This document shows, in pieces, positions 1 through 6,606 of a DNA stretch of 11,875 nt. This DNA comes from an uncultured Gemmatimonadota bacterium (GTDB lineage: Bacteria > Gemmatimonadota > Gemmatimonadetes > Gemmatimonadales > GWC2-71-9). Positions within the stretch are counted from its first letter, which is position 1; every line of letters begins with the position of its first letter. The notes beneath the pieces are model-generated. The model had not been told where the DNA came from, searched no databases, and saw nothing but the letters and a program-made list of their open reading frames with translations. The position numbers were made by a program, and so were the translations under genes. Location of the stretch: contig CAJVYZ010000026.1 in NCBI GenBank assembly GCA_913009915.1, forward strand, positions 1-11,875, written 5' to 3'.

Positions 1-70
1 TTTTTTTTTTTTAATGATACGGCGACCACCGAGATCTACACTCTTTCCCTACACGACGCTCTTCCGATCT
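1..70 (+). other. Illumina P5 / TruSeq universal adapter with poly-T tail (artefact)
   Basis: Bases 1-12 are T only. Bases 13-70 match the 58-nt Illumina TruSeq universal adapter, from AATGATACGGCGACCACCGA to the final CTCTTCCGATCT. This is library DNA, not genome. It probably arose when an assembler extended into unclipped read-through reads; the poly-T is the complement of the poly-A seen when a read runs off the adapter. Biological sequence starts at 71, so the first gene is cut here artificially. Any ORF entering this stretch, on either strand, has an artificial end. Confidence 0.98.
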
Positions 71-71
71 G

Positions 72-899
72 GTACTGCTCATCGGGCTCGACGGCGTTAG
101 GGTCGACATCCTGGCGCAGGCCAACACGCCCAATATCGATGCCCTGGCCGAGGCCGGGTTGTTCAGCGACCAGGCGAGGACCGGCGAGGAGACGGTTAGT
201 GGGCCGGGGTGGTCGAGTATGGTGATCGGGGTGTGGGCCGACAAGCACGGCGTGCACAACAACGATTTCACCGAAAACGCCTACCACCAGTACCCGGACT
301 TCCTGACTCGGTTGGAGCAGGTCGATTCGACGTTCAACACCTTTGCCGTGGTCGACTGGCCACCGCTCGGTGAGCAGGTAGACGGCGGCCCGTTGTTCGG
401 TGACGCCATCGACGTCAAAGTCACTTTCGACGGCGAAGAGATGGGCTACGACGTTGCCGATTCCCTGAGTGTCGTCGCCGCCGTCGAGCACCTCACCGAT
501 GCCGATCCCGATGCCGTGTTCGTGTACCTGGGCTACATCGACATCGTGGGCCACGACACCAGCTCGCTCGATCCGCTTTACCTGGCGGCCATCGAAGCGG
601 CCGACGTACAGGTGGGGCAACTGATCGCCGCAGTTCGGGCTCGGGCCAGTTACCAGGACGAAGACTGGCTCATCCTCATGAGCACCGACCACGGGCGGCG
701 CGATGACGGAGGTCACGGTGGACAGTCGCTCGAAGAACGAACCATCTTCTACTTGGCGAGCGGTGCTACACCCGATTCGCTCACCGGTATCGACCGACCT
801 GATGGCCCCTTCGTCGTCGATGTCGCAGTGACGGCGCTGGATCACCTCGGTGTGGCGATCGACCCGGCCTGGGGGTTGGACGGAACGGTGCGGCGATAG
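72..899 (+). CDS. Alkaline phosphatase / nucleotide pyrophosphatase-phosphodiesterase superfamily protein, 5'-truncated
   Basis: The reading frame is open from the adapter junction, so the true start is missing; 275 codons remain before TAG. A TTG at 159 is inside the conserved fold and is not the start. Visible superfamily signatures: GLDGV near the cut edge (metal Asp codon at 90), TPNIDALAEAGLFS, then SGPGWSSM, where a Ser/Thr nucleophile is expected (Ser codon at 198). Next come GYIDIVGHD (Asp at 540, His at 552) and STDHGRRDDGGHGG (Asp 687, His 690, His 714). This set fits the two-metal site of the alkaline phosphatase/NPP/sulfatase fold, so a hydrolase of phosphate mono- or diesters is likely; the substrate cannot be read. 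A signal peptide, if any, lay in the lost part. It is 235 bp from the next gene and separated by repeat arrays, so probably not part of the pyrimidine cluster. Confidence 0.85.
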   Translation, partial: VLLIGLDGVRVDILAQANTPNIDALAEAGLFSDQARTGEETVSGPGWSSMVIGVWADKHGVHNNDFTENAYHQYPDFLTRLEQVDSTFNTFAVVDWPPLGEQVDGGPLFGDAIDVKVTFDGEEMGYDVADSLSVVAAVEHLTDADPDAVFVYLGYIDIVGHDTSSLDPLYLAAIEAADVQVGQLIAAVRARASYQDEDWLILMSTDHGRRDDGGHGGQSLEERTIFYLASGATPDSLTGIDRPDGPFVVDVAVTALDHLGVAIDPAWGLDGTVRR

Positions 900-901
900 C
901 G

Positions 902-1032
902 GGCGGTATGGCGGTATGGCGGTAGGGCGGTAGTTTGCGGTCAGGCGGTCAGGCGGTCAGGCGGTCAGGCGGTCAGGCGGTCAGGCGGTCAGGCGGTCGG
1001 ACGGTCGGACGGTCGGACGGTCGGACGGTGGC
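902..1032 (+). repeat. 8-bp tandem repeat array, three unit variants in blocks
   Basis: The spacer after the phosphodiesterase gene is almost wholly an 8-bp periodic array. There are four GGCGGTAK units (902-933), a TTT break, seven exact GCGGTCAG units (937-992), one GCGGTCGG (993-1000), three ACGGTCGG (1001-1024) and a decayed ACGGTGGC (1025-1032). All units share a CGGT core, and variants occur in blocks, as expected from stepwise slippage or unit conversion. It yields an artificial open frame (RSGGQAV-type repeats) that should not be called a gene. Copy number may be collapsed or wrong in a short-read assembly. Confidence 0.95.
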
Positions 1033-1045
1033 ACGGCCAGCAACA

Positions 1046-1080
1046 AAGCCACAAGCCACAAGCCACCAGCCATCAGCCGC
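1046..1080 (+). repeat. Heptamer array of CCACAAG/CCACCAG/CCATCAG type
   Basis: Five 7-bp units run in register: AAGCCAC three times (1046-1066), CAGCCAT, CAGCCGC. Read in the phase starting at 1049 they are CCACAAG, CCACAAG, CCACCAG, CCATCAG. The array at 2414-2455 has the closely related order CCACAAC x3, then CCATAGC x2. It ends 54 bp before the ATG of the cysteine-desulfurase-like gene. I see no inverted partner nearby. Confidence 0.85.
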
Positions 1081-1134
1081 TTGCCGATCAAGCGGTCAGC
1101 CCGACTGGTACTTCCTACCATTCCATTGAGTCGC

Positions 1135-2370
1135 ATGCCATTCGCTTCCATCGATACCGTTCGCTCGTGTTTTCCGGCGCTCGAGCGCATCCACAACAGT
1201 CATCCCGTCGCCTACTTCGACGGCCCGGGGGGAACCCAGGTACCGCGGGCGGTATCGCAGGCCATAGTCGACTACCTCCACCACCACAACGCCAATACCC
1301 ACTGGCCCTACCCCACCAGCGTCGAAACCGATGAGGCCCTGGACCGCGCCCGGTCGGTATTTGCCGCGTTCCTGAAGTGCCAGGCGAGCGAAATCGTGTT
1401 CGGCGCCAACATGACCACCCTGACGCTGCACGCCTCCCGGGCGTTGGCACGGTCGTTCCCACCCGGCGCCGAAGTGGTGGTCACCGAGCTGGATCACCAT
1501 GCCAACATCGACCCCTGGCGGGAGCTGGAAAGGGATTCGGATGTACCAGTCCGTACCGTGCGCATGTCGCCCGAAACGGGCCGACTTGACTGGGACGACT
1601 TCGAGCGTCAACTCAGTGGTTACACGGCGCTAGTGGCGATCGGTGCTGCTTCCAATGCGCTCGGCACCGTCACCGACGTGCGCCGGGCGGCCGATATGGC
1701 TCACGCGGTAGGCGCGCTGGTCTACGTCGACGGGGTCCACTACGCTCCCCACCGTTTGCCGGACGTGGAGGCGCTCGGCGCGGACCTGTTCGCCTGTTCG
1801 CCGTACAAGTTTTATGGTCCCCACCTGGGGGTCCTGTATGGCCGACTGGATCTCCTGGAAATTCTCGATCCTCCTCGGCTGCTTCCGGCTGGACAGGATC
1901 CTCCAGAGCGTTTCGAGACGGGCACCCTCAACCATGAGGGAATCGTCGGCGCGGCGGCCGGCGTCGAGTGGTTGGCCACGCTGTCCAGAGAGGACGGGTC
2001 ACTACGCGACCGATTGGAGAACAGCTACGCGGAACTGGGAGCACGGGGAGAGAAACTGGTCGACCAACTCTGGTCCAGCCTCTCGGCCATCGATGCCGTT
2101 CGCCTGTACGGCCCCCCGCCAGGCGAACCACGGACCGACACGCTGGCGTTTACAGTGAAGGGGCGCTCGTCCGCATCGGTCGCCCGATTCCTTGCCGACA
2201 AGGGCGTGTTCGTCTCCAACGGCGACTTCTATGCCCAGACCATGGTGGAACGCCTGGGACTGCAGCCGGACGGGTTGGTTCGCGCGGGATGCGCGTGCTA
2301 TACGACGGCGGAAGAAGTCGATCGGTTGGTCATGGGAGTTCGTGAGGTAGCCAAAGGCAACGGGATATGA
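1135..2370 (+). CDS. Cysteine desulfurase-like PLP enzyme (class V aminotransferase fold, SufS/VC1184-like)
   Basis: A 411-aa fold-type I PLP enzyme. ATG 1135 is chosen because MPFASIDTVRSCFPALER begins the family domain; the upstream in-frame TTG at 1081 only adds spacer codons. No clear Shine-Dalgarno sequence is seen. Motifs: YFDGPGGTQVP near the N-terminus, ELDHHANIDPW (PLP-stacking His at 121-122), VDGVHYAPH (Asp199 to the pyridine nitrogen, His202) and SPYKFYGPHLGVLYG (Schiff-base Lys225). The 'cysteine desulfurase-like, VC1184' subfamily is the best fit by style. The C-terminal RAGCACYTTAEEVDRL resembles the SufS RAGHHCAQP segment and places Cys388 (and Cys386) where a persulfide-forming cysteine could sit. 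True desulfurase activity is inferred. It precedes the pyrimidine genes by 140 bp; PreT and PreA need Fe-S clusters, so sulfur supply is conceivable but unproven. Confidence 0.85.
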   Translation: MPFASIDTVRSCFPALERIHNSHPVAYFDGPGGTQVPRAVSQAIVDYLHHHNANTHWPYPTSVETDEALDRARSVFAAFLKCQASEIVFGANMTTLTLHASRALARSFPPGAEVVVTELDHHANIDPWRELERDSDVPVRTVRMSPETGRLDWDDFERQLSGYTALVAIGAASNALGTVTDVRRAADMAHAVGALVYVDGVHYAPHRLPDVEALGADLFACSPYKFYGPHLGVLYGRLDLLEILDPPRLLPAGQDPPERFETGTLNHEGIVGAAAGVEWLATLSREDGSLRDRLENSYAELGARGEKLVDQLWSSLSAIDAVRLYGPPPGEPRTDTLAFTVKGRSSASVARFLADKGVFVSNGDFYAQTMVERLGLQPDGLVRAGCACYTTAEEVDRLVMGVREVAKGNGI

Positions 2371-2375
2371 AATAT

Positions 2376-2407
2376 CGGTAGGGGCGACGCATGCGTCACC
2401 CCTACCG
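2376..2407. repeat. 32-bp near-perfect palindrome (REP-like hairpin)
   Basis: Two 16-bp arms meet at a GCATGC centre, with a single C/A mismatch: CGGTAGGGGCGACGCA on the left and TGCGTCACCCCTACCG on the right. It starts five bases after the cysteine-desulfurase-like stop codon. The GTAGGGGCGACGC...CCCCTAC form looks like a dispersed palindromic intergenic element and could act as a transcript-end stabiliser. There is no T-run, so it is not a standard intrinsic terminator. An ATG inside it (2391) is in frame with the next gene but is not the likely start. Confidence 0.85.
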
Positions 2408-2413
2408 TTCACC

Positions 2414-2455
2414 CACAACCCACAACCCACAACCCATAGCCCATAGCCCAGCACC
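2414..2455 (+). repeat. Heptamer array CACAACC x3, CATAGCC x2, CAGCACC
   Basis: Six units of exactly 7 bp follow the palindrome. The first five are two blocks of exact copies, the sixth has drifted. The unit family matches that of 1046-1080 when shifted by one base (CCACAAC here, CCACAAG there, both followed by CCAT-type units). Translated, it gives a low-complexity THNPQPIAHSP-like stretch that has no place in a hydantoinase. It leaves 55 bp to the ATG at 2511; that remainder is less GC-rich (TATCATACAT near 2482) and could hold a promoter, though no convincing -35/-10 pair is visible. Confidence 0.9.
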
Positions 2456-2510
2456 GCTCTGGGCGATACATTCTCGCTCGTTATCATACATCGTGACACA
2501 GGACCGCCCC

Positions 2511-3902
2511 ATGCCCCTCTTCATCAAGAACGGTGAAATCGTCACCGCGTCCGACCGTTATCGCGCCGACATCTACTGTGCCGGCGAGACGATCTCCCGT
2601 ATCGAACCGACCATCGACCAGTCCGAATTGCCGAGGAACGTGGAAGTCATCGAGGCGGCGGGGAAACTGGTGTTCCCGGGGTTCATCGATCCGCATGTGC
2701 ACATCCACTTGCCGTTCATGGGCACGCTGGCCAAGGACGACTATGAATCGGCCAGCAAGGCGGCACTGGCGGGCGGTACCACTACGGTGATAGAGATGAT
2801 TTGTCCGGGGCCCGACGACGAGCCGCTGGACGCTTTCGACGAATGGGCGTCGCGTGCGGAGCCGCTGGCGGCCGTGGACTACTCGTTCCACATGTCGGTG
2901 GTACGGTTCGACAAGAAGGCGCAGCGGCAATTCCGCACCATCGTAACGAAGAAAGGCATTCCCTCGTTCAAGGTGTTCCTGGCGTACAAGGGCGCCCTCA
3001 ATCTGTCGGACGAGGATCTGTTCGGCACCCTGCGGTTGGCCCGTGACCTGGGCAGCATCGTCACAGCCCACTGCGAGAACGCCGAGGCCATCGATGCCAT
3101 GCAGCAGGCCCTGGTGGCGGAGGGAAAGGTCGGCCCCGAGTACCACTACGTCTCGCGGCCGCCCATCGTCGAAGCCGAGGGCGTGCACCACATCCTGACC
3201 TTCGCCGAGCTGACCGGGGCCCACGTGTACACGGTCCACACCTCATGCGACGAGGCGGTGCGGACGGCCCTGGGGGCGCGCTACCGTGGGGTCGATGTCT
3301 GGATCGAGGCGGTGGTGCCGCACCTCGTGCTCGACAAGAGCTACGCCGAGCGACCCGATTTCGAGGGTGGCAAGTACGTGATGTCGCCGCCGCTCCGGGA
3401 CAAGCGCAACCAGCCCGTGTTGTGGAACGCCATCGCTCGGCGCTTCATCAGCACCATCGGCACCGATCACGCCCCGTTCGATTTCGTCGGTCAAAAAGAC
3501 CTGGGCCGCGACGACTTCGCCAAGATCGCCAACGGCATCCCGTCGCTGCAGGAGCGAATCGGTCTGGTGTACACCCACGGTGTGACGGCGGGCCGGATAG
3601 ATCTGGCCACCATGGTCGATGCCTGCAGCACCCAGGCCGCCAAGATATTCGGGATGTATCCTCGGAAAGGCACCGTGGCGATCGGCAGTGACGCCGATCT
3701 GGTGGTGTTCGATCCTGGCTACCGCGGCCACTTCTCCCGCGCCACCAGTCACTCGAAGGTGGACTACAACGCATACGAGGGATGGGAAATACGGGGGCGT
3801 GCCAGCGTAGTGACGGTCCGGGGTGAGGTGCAGGCCAGGGACGGCGAGTTCGTGGGCACCATCGGGCGGGGTCGCCTAGTGGAGCGAGACGCTACGCATT
3901 AG
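2511..3902 (+). CDS. hydA: Dihydropyrimidinase / D-hydantoinase
   Basis: A 463-aa cyclic amidohydrolase, the usual family length. It hydrolyses 5,6-dihydrouracil/dihydrothymine to N-carbamoyl-beta-amino acids in the cytoplasm. ATG 2511 is chosen: an AGGA lies 7-8 bases upstream and MPLFIKNGEIVTASDRY is the family N-terminus; the in-frame ATG 2391 would add 40 codons of palindrome and repeat. Metal-site motifs are complete: FPGFIDPHVHIHLP (His62, His64), KVFLAYKGALNLS (Lys160, the lysine expected to be carboxylated), TAHCENAEAI, YTVHTSC and GTDHAPF (Asp319), then NGIPSLQERIGLVYTHGV. DADLVVFDP near the C-terminus is the small beta-domain signature. With dihydropyrimidine dehydrogenase and beta-ureidopropionase in the same run, dihydropyrimidinase is more likely than a generic hydantoinase, though side activity on hydantoins is common. 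Confidence 0.95.
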   Translation: MPLFIKNGEIVTASDRYRADIYCAGETISRIEPTIDQSELPRNVEVIEAAGKLVFPGFIDPHVHIHLPFMGTLAKDDYESASKAALAGGTTTVIEMICPGPDDEPLDAFDEWASRAEPLAAVDYSFHMSVVRFDKKAQRQFRTIVTKKGIPSFKVFLAYKGALNLSDEDLFGTLRLARDLGSIVTAHCENAEAIDAMQQALVAEGKVGPEYHYVSRPPIVEAEGVHHILTFAELTGAHVYTVHTSCDEAVRTALGARYRGVDVWIEAVVPHLVLDKSYAERPDFEGGKYVMSPPLRDKRNQPVLWNAIARRFISTIGTDHAPFDFVGQKDLGRDDFAKIANGIPSLQERIGLVYTHGVTAGRIDLATMVDACSTQAAKIFGMYPRKGTVAIGSDADLVVFDPGYRGHFSRATSHSKVDYNAYEGWEIRGRASVVTVRGEVQARDGEFVGTIGRGRLVERDATH

Positions 3903-3972
3903 GGCTGGGATCTTGGGCTGGGAACTTCCCGGTCCCCACTCTCCGCTGCTAGCTGTTGCTTGTTGACTTCCC
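3902..3972 (+). repeat. 13-bp direct repeat and degenerate heptamers in the 151-bp spacer before mmsA
   Basis: GGGCTGGGATCTT (3902-3914) is followed at once by GGGCTGGGAACTT (3915-3927), identical in 12 of 13 bases; a GGGAACTTCCC palindrome sits at 3920-3930. Further on, GCTGCTA-GCTGTTG-CTTGTTG (3945-3965) can be read as degenerate heptamers, but this is weak. The rest of the spacer, to 4053, is plain pyrimidine-rich DNA with no feature I can name. Confidence 0.5.
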
Positions 3973-4053
3973 TCCGCTTTCTCTCCAGCATTAAAACTGA
4001 CCCGGCTCTGGCGCATCGTCCGCGGGGCCGGTTCCTCTTTCTGAAAGTTCCAT

Positions 4054-5502
4054 ATGACGACGGCGTTACGCAACTTCATCGGCGGGGAGTGGGTCGAGTC
4101 ATCCGCCACGTCCCACCACGAGGTCGTCAACCCCGCCACCGGCGAGGTGCTGGGTCAGACTCCGCTGTCTGGAGCCGCCGAGGTCGATCAGGCCGTGGCG
4201 GCGGCCCGGGACGCGTTCACCACTTGGCGCAGGGTGCCACCGGTGGTCCGGTCGCGGTACCTGTTCAAGCTCAGGGCCCTGATGGAGGAGCGGTTCGAGG
4301 ACTTGGCCTCGTCGGTCACCCGGGAGAACGGCAAGACGCTGCACGAGTCGCGCGGGTCGGTGCAGCGCGGCATCGAAAACGTGGAGCACGCCTGCGGTAT
4401 TCCCACGTTGATGATGGGCCAGGCCCTAGAGGACATCGCCACCGGCATCGACTGCGAGTTCGTACGCCAGCCAATCGGGGTGTGCGCGGCGATCACCCCG
4501 TTCAATTTTCCGGCGATGGTGCCATTGTGGTTCTGGCCCTATGCCATCGCCACGGGCAACACCTTTATCCTCAAACCTAGCGAGCAGGTCCCCCTGACAG
4601 CGGCGCTGTTGGTCGAATTGGCCGCCGAGGCGGGTCTGCCTCCGGGTGTGCTCAACATGGTGCACGGGGGCAAGGACGCGGTCAACGCGCTGCTGGCGCA
4701 TCCCGGAATCGCGGCGATCTCCTTTGTGGGATCTTCGCCGGTGGCCAAGCACGTCTATACCGAGGCGGCTGCCACTGGCAAGAGGGTGCAGGCGTTGGGT
4801 GGCGCCAAGAATCACATCGTCATCATGCCGGACGCCGATATGGATCAAGCGGTCGCCAACATTACCGAATCGATCTTTGGCTGCGCCGGCCAGCGCTGCC
4901 TGGCGGGCAGTGTCATGCTGGCTCCAGGCAAGGCCTACGAGCCGTTCCGTGAGAAACTCCTCGCGTCGGCCAAGAGTCTCAAGATGGGCTATGGGTTGGA
5001 CGAGGGGGTGACACTCGGGCCGGTGGTATCGGCCAGGGCCAAGGAGCGAGTGACGGCCATGATCGACAGCGGTAAATTGGAAGGCGCGGCCTTGCTGTTG
5101 GACGGGCGCGCCGGCGCTGTGGCCGACTATCCCAAGGGGTCCTTCATAGGCCCGACGGTGTTCGATGGCGTCGAACCGTCGATGCGCATTGGTCACGAGG
5201 AGATCTTCGGGCCGGTCGCCTCGGTCACCCACGTCGAGGACCTCGACGACGCAATTGCCAAGGTGCACGCCTCGGGGTTCGCCAACGCCACGTCGATTTT
5301 CACTACCAGTGGCCGGTCGGCACGCGAGTTCCGTTACAACGTCGGGGTGAGCATGATCGGCGTCAATATCGGCGTAGCGGCACCGATGGCGTTCTTCCCC
5401 TTTGGGGGAACCAAGGGGTCTTTCTACGGCGACTTGAAGGCTCACGGGCACGATTCGGTGCAGTTCTATACCGACAAGAAAGTGGTGATTTCTAGGTGGT
5501 GA
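4054..5502 (+). CDS. mmsA: CoA-acylating methylmalonate/malonate-semialdehyde dehydrogenase
   Basis: A 482-aa NAD-dependent aldehyde dehydrogenase of the MMSDH (MmsA/IolA) type, which turns malonate semialdehyde into acetyl-CoA, or methylmalonate semialdehyde into propionyl-CoA, with CO2 loss. ATG 4054 gives NFIGGEWVESSATSHHEVVNP, the normal N-terminus; the ribosome site is weak (GAAAG). Seen in order: NPATGEVLGQTPL, RENGKTLHESRGSVQRGIE, ITPFNFPAMVPLWFWPYAIA, LKPSEQVPLTA (cofactor Lys), SFVGSSPVAKHVY, and QALGGAKNHIVIMPDAD in place of the ELGGK motif with general-base Glu of ordinary ALDHs. The catalytic Cys282 is in GCAGQRCLAGS, and GGTKGSFYGDLKAHG is near the C-terminus. The GAKNH replacement is the hallmark of the CoA-dependent branch. 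It closes the pathway by consuming the aminotransferase product made from beta-alanine or beta-aminoisobutyrate. Confidence 0.95.
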   Translation: MTTALRNFIGGEWVESSATSHHEVVNPATGEVLGQTPLSGAAEVDQAVAAARDAFTTWRRVPPVVRSRYLFKLRALMEERFEDLASSVTRENGKTLHESRGSVQRGIENVEHACGIPTLMMGQALEDIATGIDCEFVRQPIGVCAAITPFNFPAMVPLWFWPYAIATGNTFILKPSEQVPLTAALLVELAAEAGLPPGVLNMVHGGKDAVNALLAHPGIAAISFVGSSPVAKHVYTEAAATGKRVQALGGAKNHIVIMPDADMDQAVANITESIFGCAGQRCLAGSVMLAPGKAYEPFREKLLASAKSLKMGYGLDEGVTLGPVVSARAKERVTAMIDSGKLEGAALLLDGRAGAVADYPKGSFIGPTVFDGVEPSMRIGHEEIFGPVASVTHVEDLDDAIAKVHASGFANATSIFTTSGRSAREFRYNVGVSMIGVNIGVAAPMAFFPFGGTKGSFYGDLKAHGHDSVQFYTDKKVVISRW

Positions 5503-5508
5503 TAATGC

Positions 5509-5613
5509 AGTGCGCAGTGCGCAGGTCGTAGTGCGCAAGGATTATTTGGTTGCATGTACAGTCCGTTTGTGTCGACAACAAGCCTGCGCACTGCGACCTG
5601 CGTACTGCGCACT
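5509..5613 (+). repeat. Heptamer-built inverted repeat: 29-bp stem, 47-nt loop, before pydC
   Basis: The left arm 5509-5537 carries heptamers TGCGCAG, TGCGCAG, GTCGTAG and the start of a fourth; the right arm 5585-5613 carries CTGCGCA, CTGCGAC, CTGCGTA, CTGCGCA. Laid together, all 29 positions pair. The only two non-Watson-Crick pairs are wobble pairs in RNA: G5519 with U5603 and U5529 with G5593. The arms match unit for unit, including the odd GTCG unit. The loop is 5538-5584. The GAGG ribosome site of the next gene begins two bases after the stem (5616-5619), so the structure may affect transcript stability or translation; no poly-T suggests it is not a terminator. Confidence 0.9.
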
Positions 5614-5626
5614 ATGAGGTCTCTCT

Positions 5627-6496
5627 ATGCGATCCGTCACCGGCGGCTTGATTCAAATGTCCAACGCCATCAACGACCCCGATGCCTCGATCGAGGATAT
5701 TCGGGAAGCGATGGTCGAGAAGCACCTACCATTTATTGAAGAAGCTGGCAAGAAGGGAGTGCAGATCCTCTGTCTACAGGAAATGTTCAACGGCCCGTAC
5801 TTCTGTCCCAGCCAGGATGCGCGCTGGTGTGACATCGCCGAAGCGATCCCCGGGCCCACCATCGAACAGATGCAGCCGCTCGCCAGGAAGCACTCGATGG
5901 TCATGATCGTCCCGATTTACGAGCGCGAAGTCGCCGGCGTGTACTACAACACTGCCGCCGTGATCGACGCCGACGGCACATACCTCGGCAAGTACCGCAA
6001 GAACCACATTCCCCACACGTCAGGATTTTGGGAAAAATTCTTCTTCAAGCCGGGCAACCTGGGGTACCCCACGTTCAAGACGGCCTACGCCACCATCGGC
6101 GTGTACATTTGCTACGATCGCCACTTCCCGGAAGGCGCCCGGCTCCTGGGGCTGCACGGCGCGGAGATCGTGTTCAATCCTTCCGCCACGGTGAAGGGGC
6201 TGTCGCAATACCTGTGGAAACTGGAACAGCCGGCGCACGCGGTGGCCAACGGTTTCTTCATGGGGTGCAACAACCGTGTCGGCACCGAAGCACCGTGGAA
6301 TGTCGGCGAGTTCTACGGCTCCAGCTACTTTGTCGACCCCCGCGGCAACTTCCTGGCCGAGGGCAGCGAAGATCGGGACGAGCTGATCGTCGCCGAGATG
6401 GATCTCGACATGATCGAGGAGGTACGGCGGACGTGGCAGTTCTATCGCGACCGCCGGCCGGAGACGTATGGGGATATGGTGGAGCAATTGCCATGA
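5627..6496 (+). CDS. pydC: Beta-ureidopropionase (N-carbamoyl-beta-alanine amidohydrolase), nitrilase superfamily
   Basis: A 289-aa carbon-nitrogen hydrolase that cleaves N-carbamoyl-beta-alanine (or the beta-aminoisobutyrate homologue) to the beta-amino acid, CO2 and ammonia, the third step of reductive pyrimidine breakdown. ATG 5627 has GAGG seven bases upstream and starts MRSVTGGLIQMSNAIND, the normal beginning. The nitrilase triad is intact: Glu52 in LCLQEMFNGPYFC, Lys125 in KYRKNHIPH, Cys162 in YICYDRHFPEGARLLG. FNPSATVKGLSQYLWKLEQP and the C-terminal RDRRPETYGDM fit the beta-ureidopropionase/N-carbamoyl-amidase group. The protein is near 290 aa, as in compact bacterial members; the longer animal enzymes have an N-terminal extension. 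Heptamer hairpins flank the gene on both sides. Confidence 0.93.
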   Translation: MRSVTGGLIQMSNAINDPDASIEDIREAMVEKHLPFIEEAGKKGVQILCLQEMFNGPYFCPSQDARWCDIAEAIPGPTIEQMQPLARKHSMVMIVPIYEREVAGVYYNTAAVIDADGTYLGKYRKNHIPHTSGFWEKFFFKPGNLGYPTFKTAYATIGVYICYDRHFPEGARLLGLHGAEIVFNPSATVKGLSQYLWKLEQPAHAVANGFFMGCNNRVGTEAPWNVGEFYGSSYFVDPRGNFLAEGSEDRDELIVAEMDLDMIEEVRRTWQFYRDRRPETYGDMVEQLP

Positions 6497-6500
6497 GAAC

Positions 6501-6592
6501 ATGTGCGTCGTGCGTTGTGCGTTATGCGCAGTAGGAGTATCAGCGCAAATGAGCTTTCCCTAAAGAACCCACGCACGACGCACAACGCACAT
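6501..6592 (+). repeat. Heptamer-built inverted repeat: 22-bp stem, 48-nt loop, before the aminotransferase gene
   Basis: The left heptamers are TGCGTCG, TGCGTTG, TGCGTTA, TGCGCAG (6504-6531). The right arm reads, on the opposite strand, TGCGTTG, TGCGTCG, TGCGTGG. The stem 6501-6522 with 6571-6592 has 22 positions with one C/A mismatch (6509 with 6584) and one U-G wobble (6516 with 6577). The loop of 48 nt almost equals the 47 nt of the preceding element, and the unit TGCGCAG is shared with it. The AAGAGG ribosome site (6597-6602) begins four bases after the stem. It starts five bases after the pydC stop. Confidence 0.87.
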
Positions 6593-6606
6593 TCCCAAGA
6601 GGTTCT

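Noticed and set aside
36..845. 269-aa minus-strand open frame running into the left adapter
   Set aside because: Shadow of the phosphodiesterase gene; its C-terminal tail is adapter-encoded.
902..1080. Possible CRISPR array
   Set aside because: Units are 7-8 bp with no unique spacers of 25-40 bp and no cas genes nearby.
935..1129. 64-aa open frame with RSGGQAV repeats
   Set aside because: It is only the translation of the 8-bp array; an 8-bp unit cycles through all frames without stops. No ribosome site and no recognisable fold.
1081..1134. TTG start at 1081 for the cysteine-desulfurase-like gene
   Set aside because: It adds 18 residues of spacer sequence; ATG 1135 begins the family domain.
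2391..2510. Upstream in-frame ATG giving the hydantoinase a 40-residue extension
   Set aside because: The extension is encoded by the palindrome and heptamer array; the family N-terminus and the AGGA site both fit ATG 2511.
4426..5538. 370-aa minus-strand open frame opposite mmsA
   Set aside because: Long antisense frames are common in GC-rich genes; composition rich in R/H/D/G with no motif, while the plus strand has a complete MMSDH.
5509..5613. Intrinsic terminator
   Set aside because: The loop is 47 nt and no U-run follows; the next gene's ribosome site starts at once.
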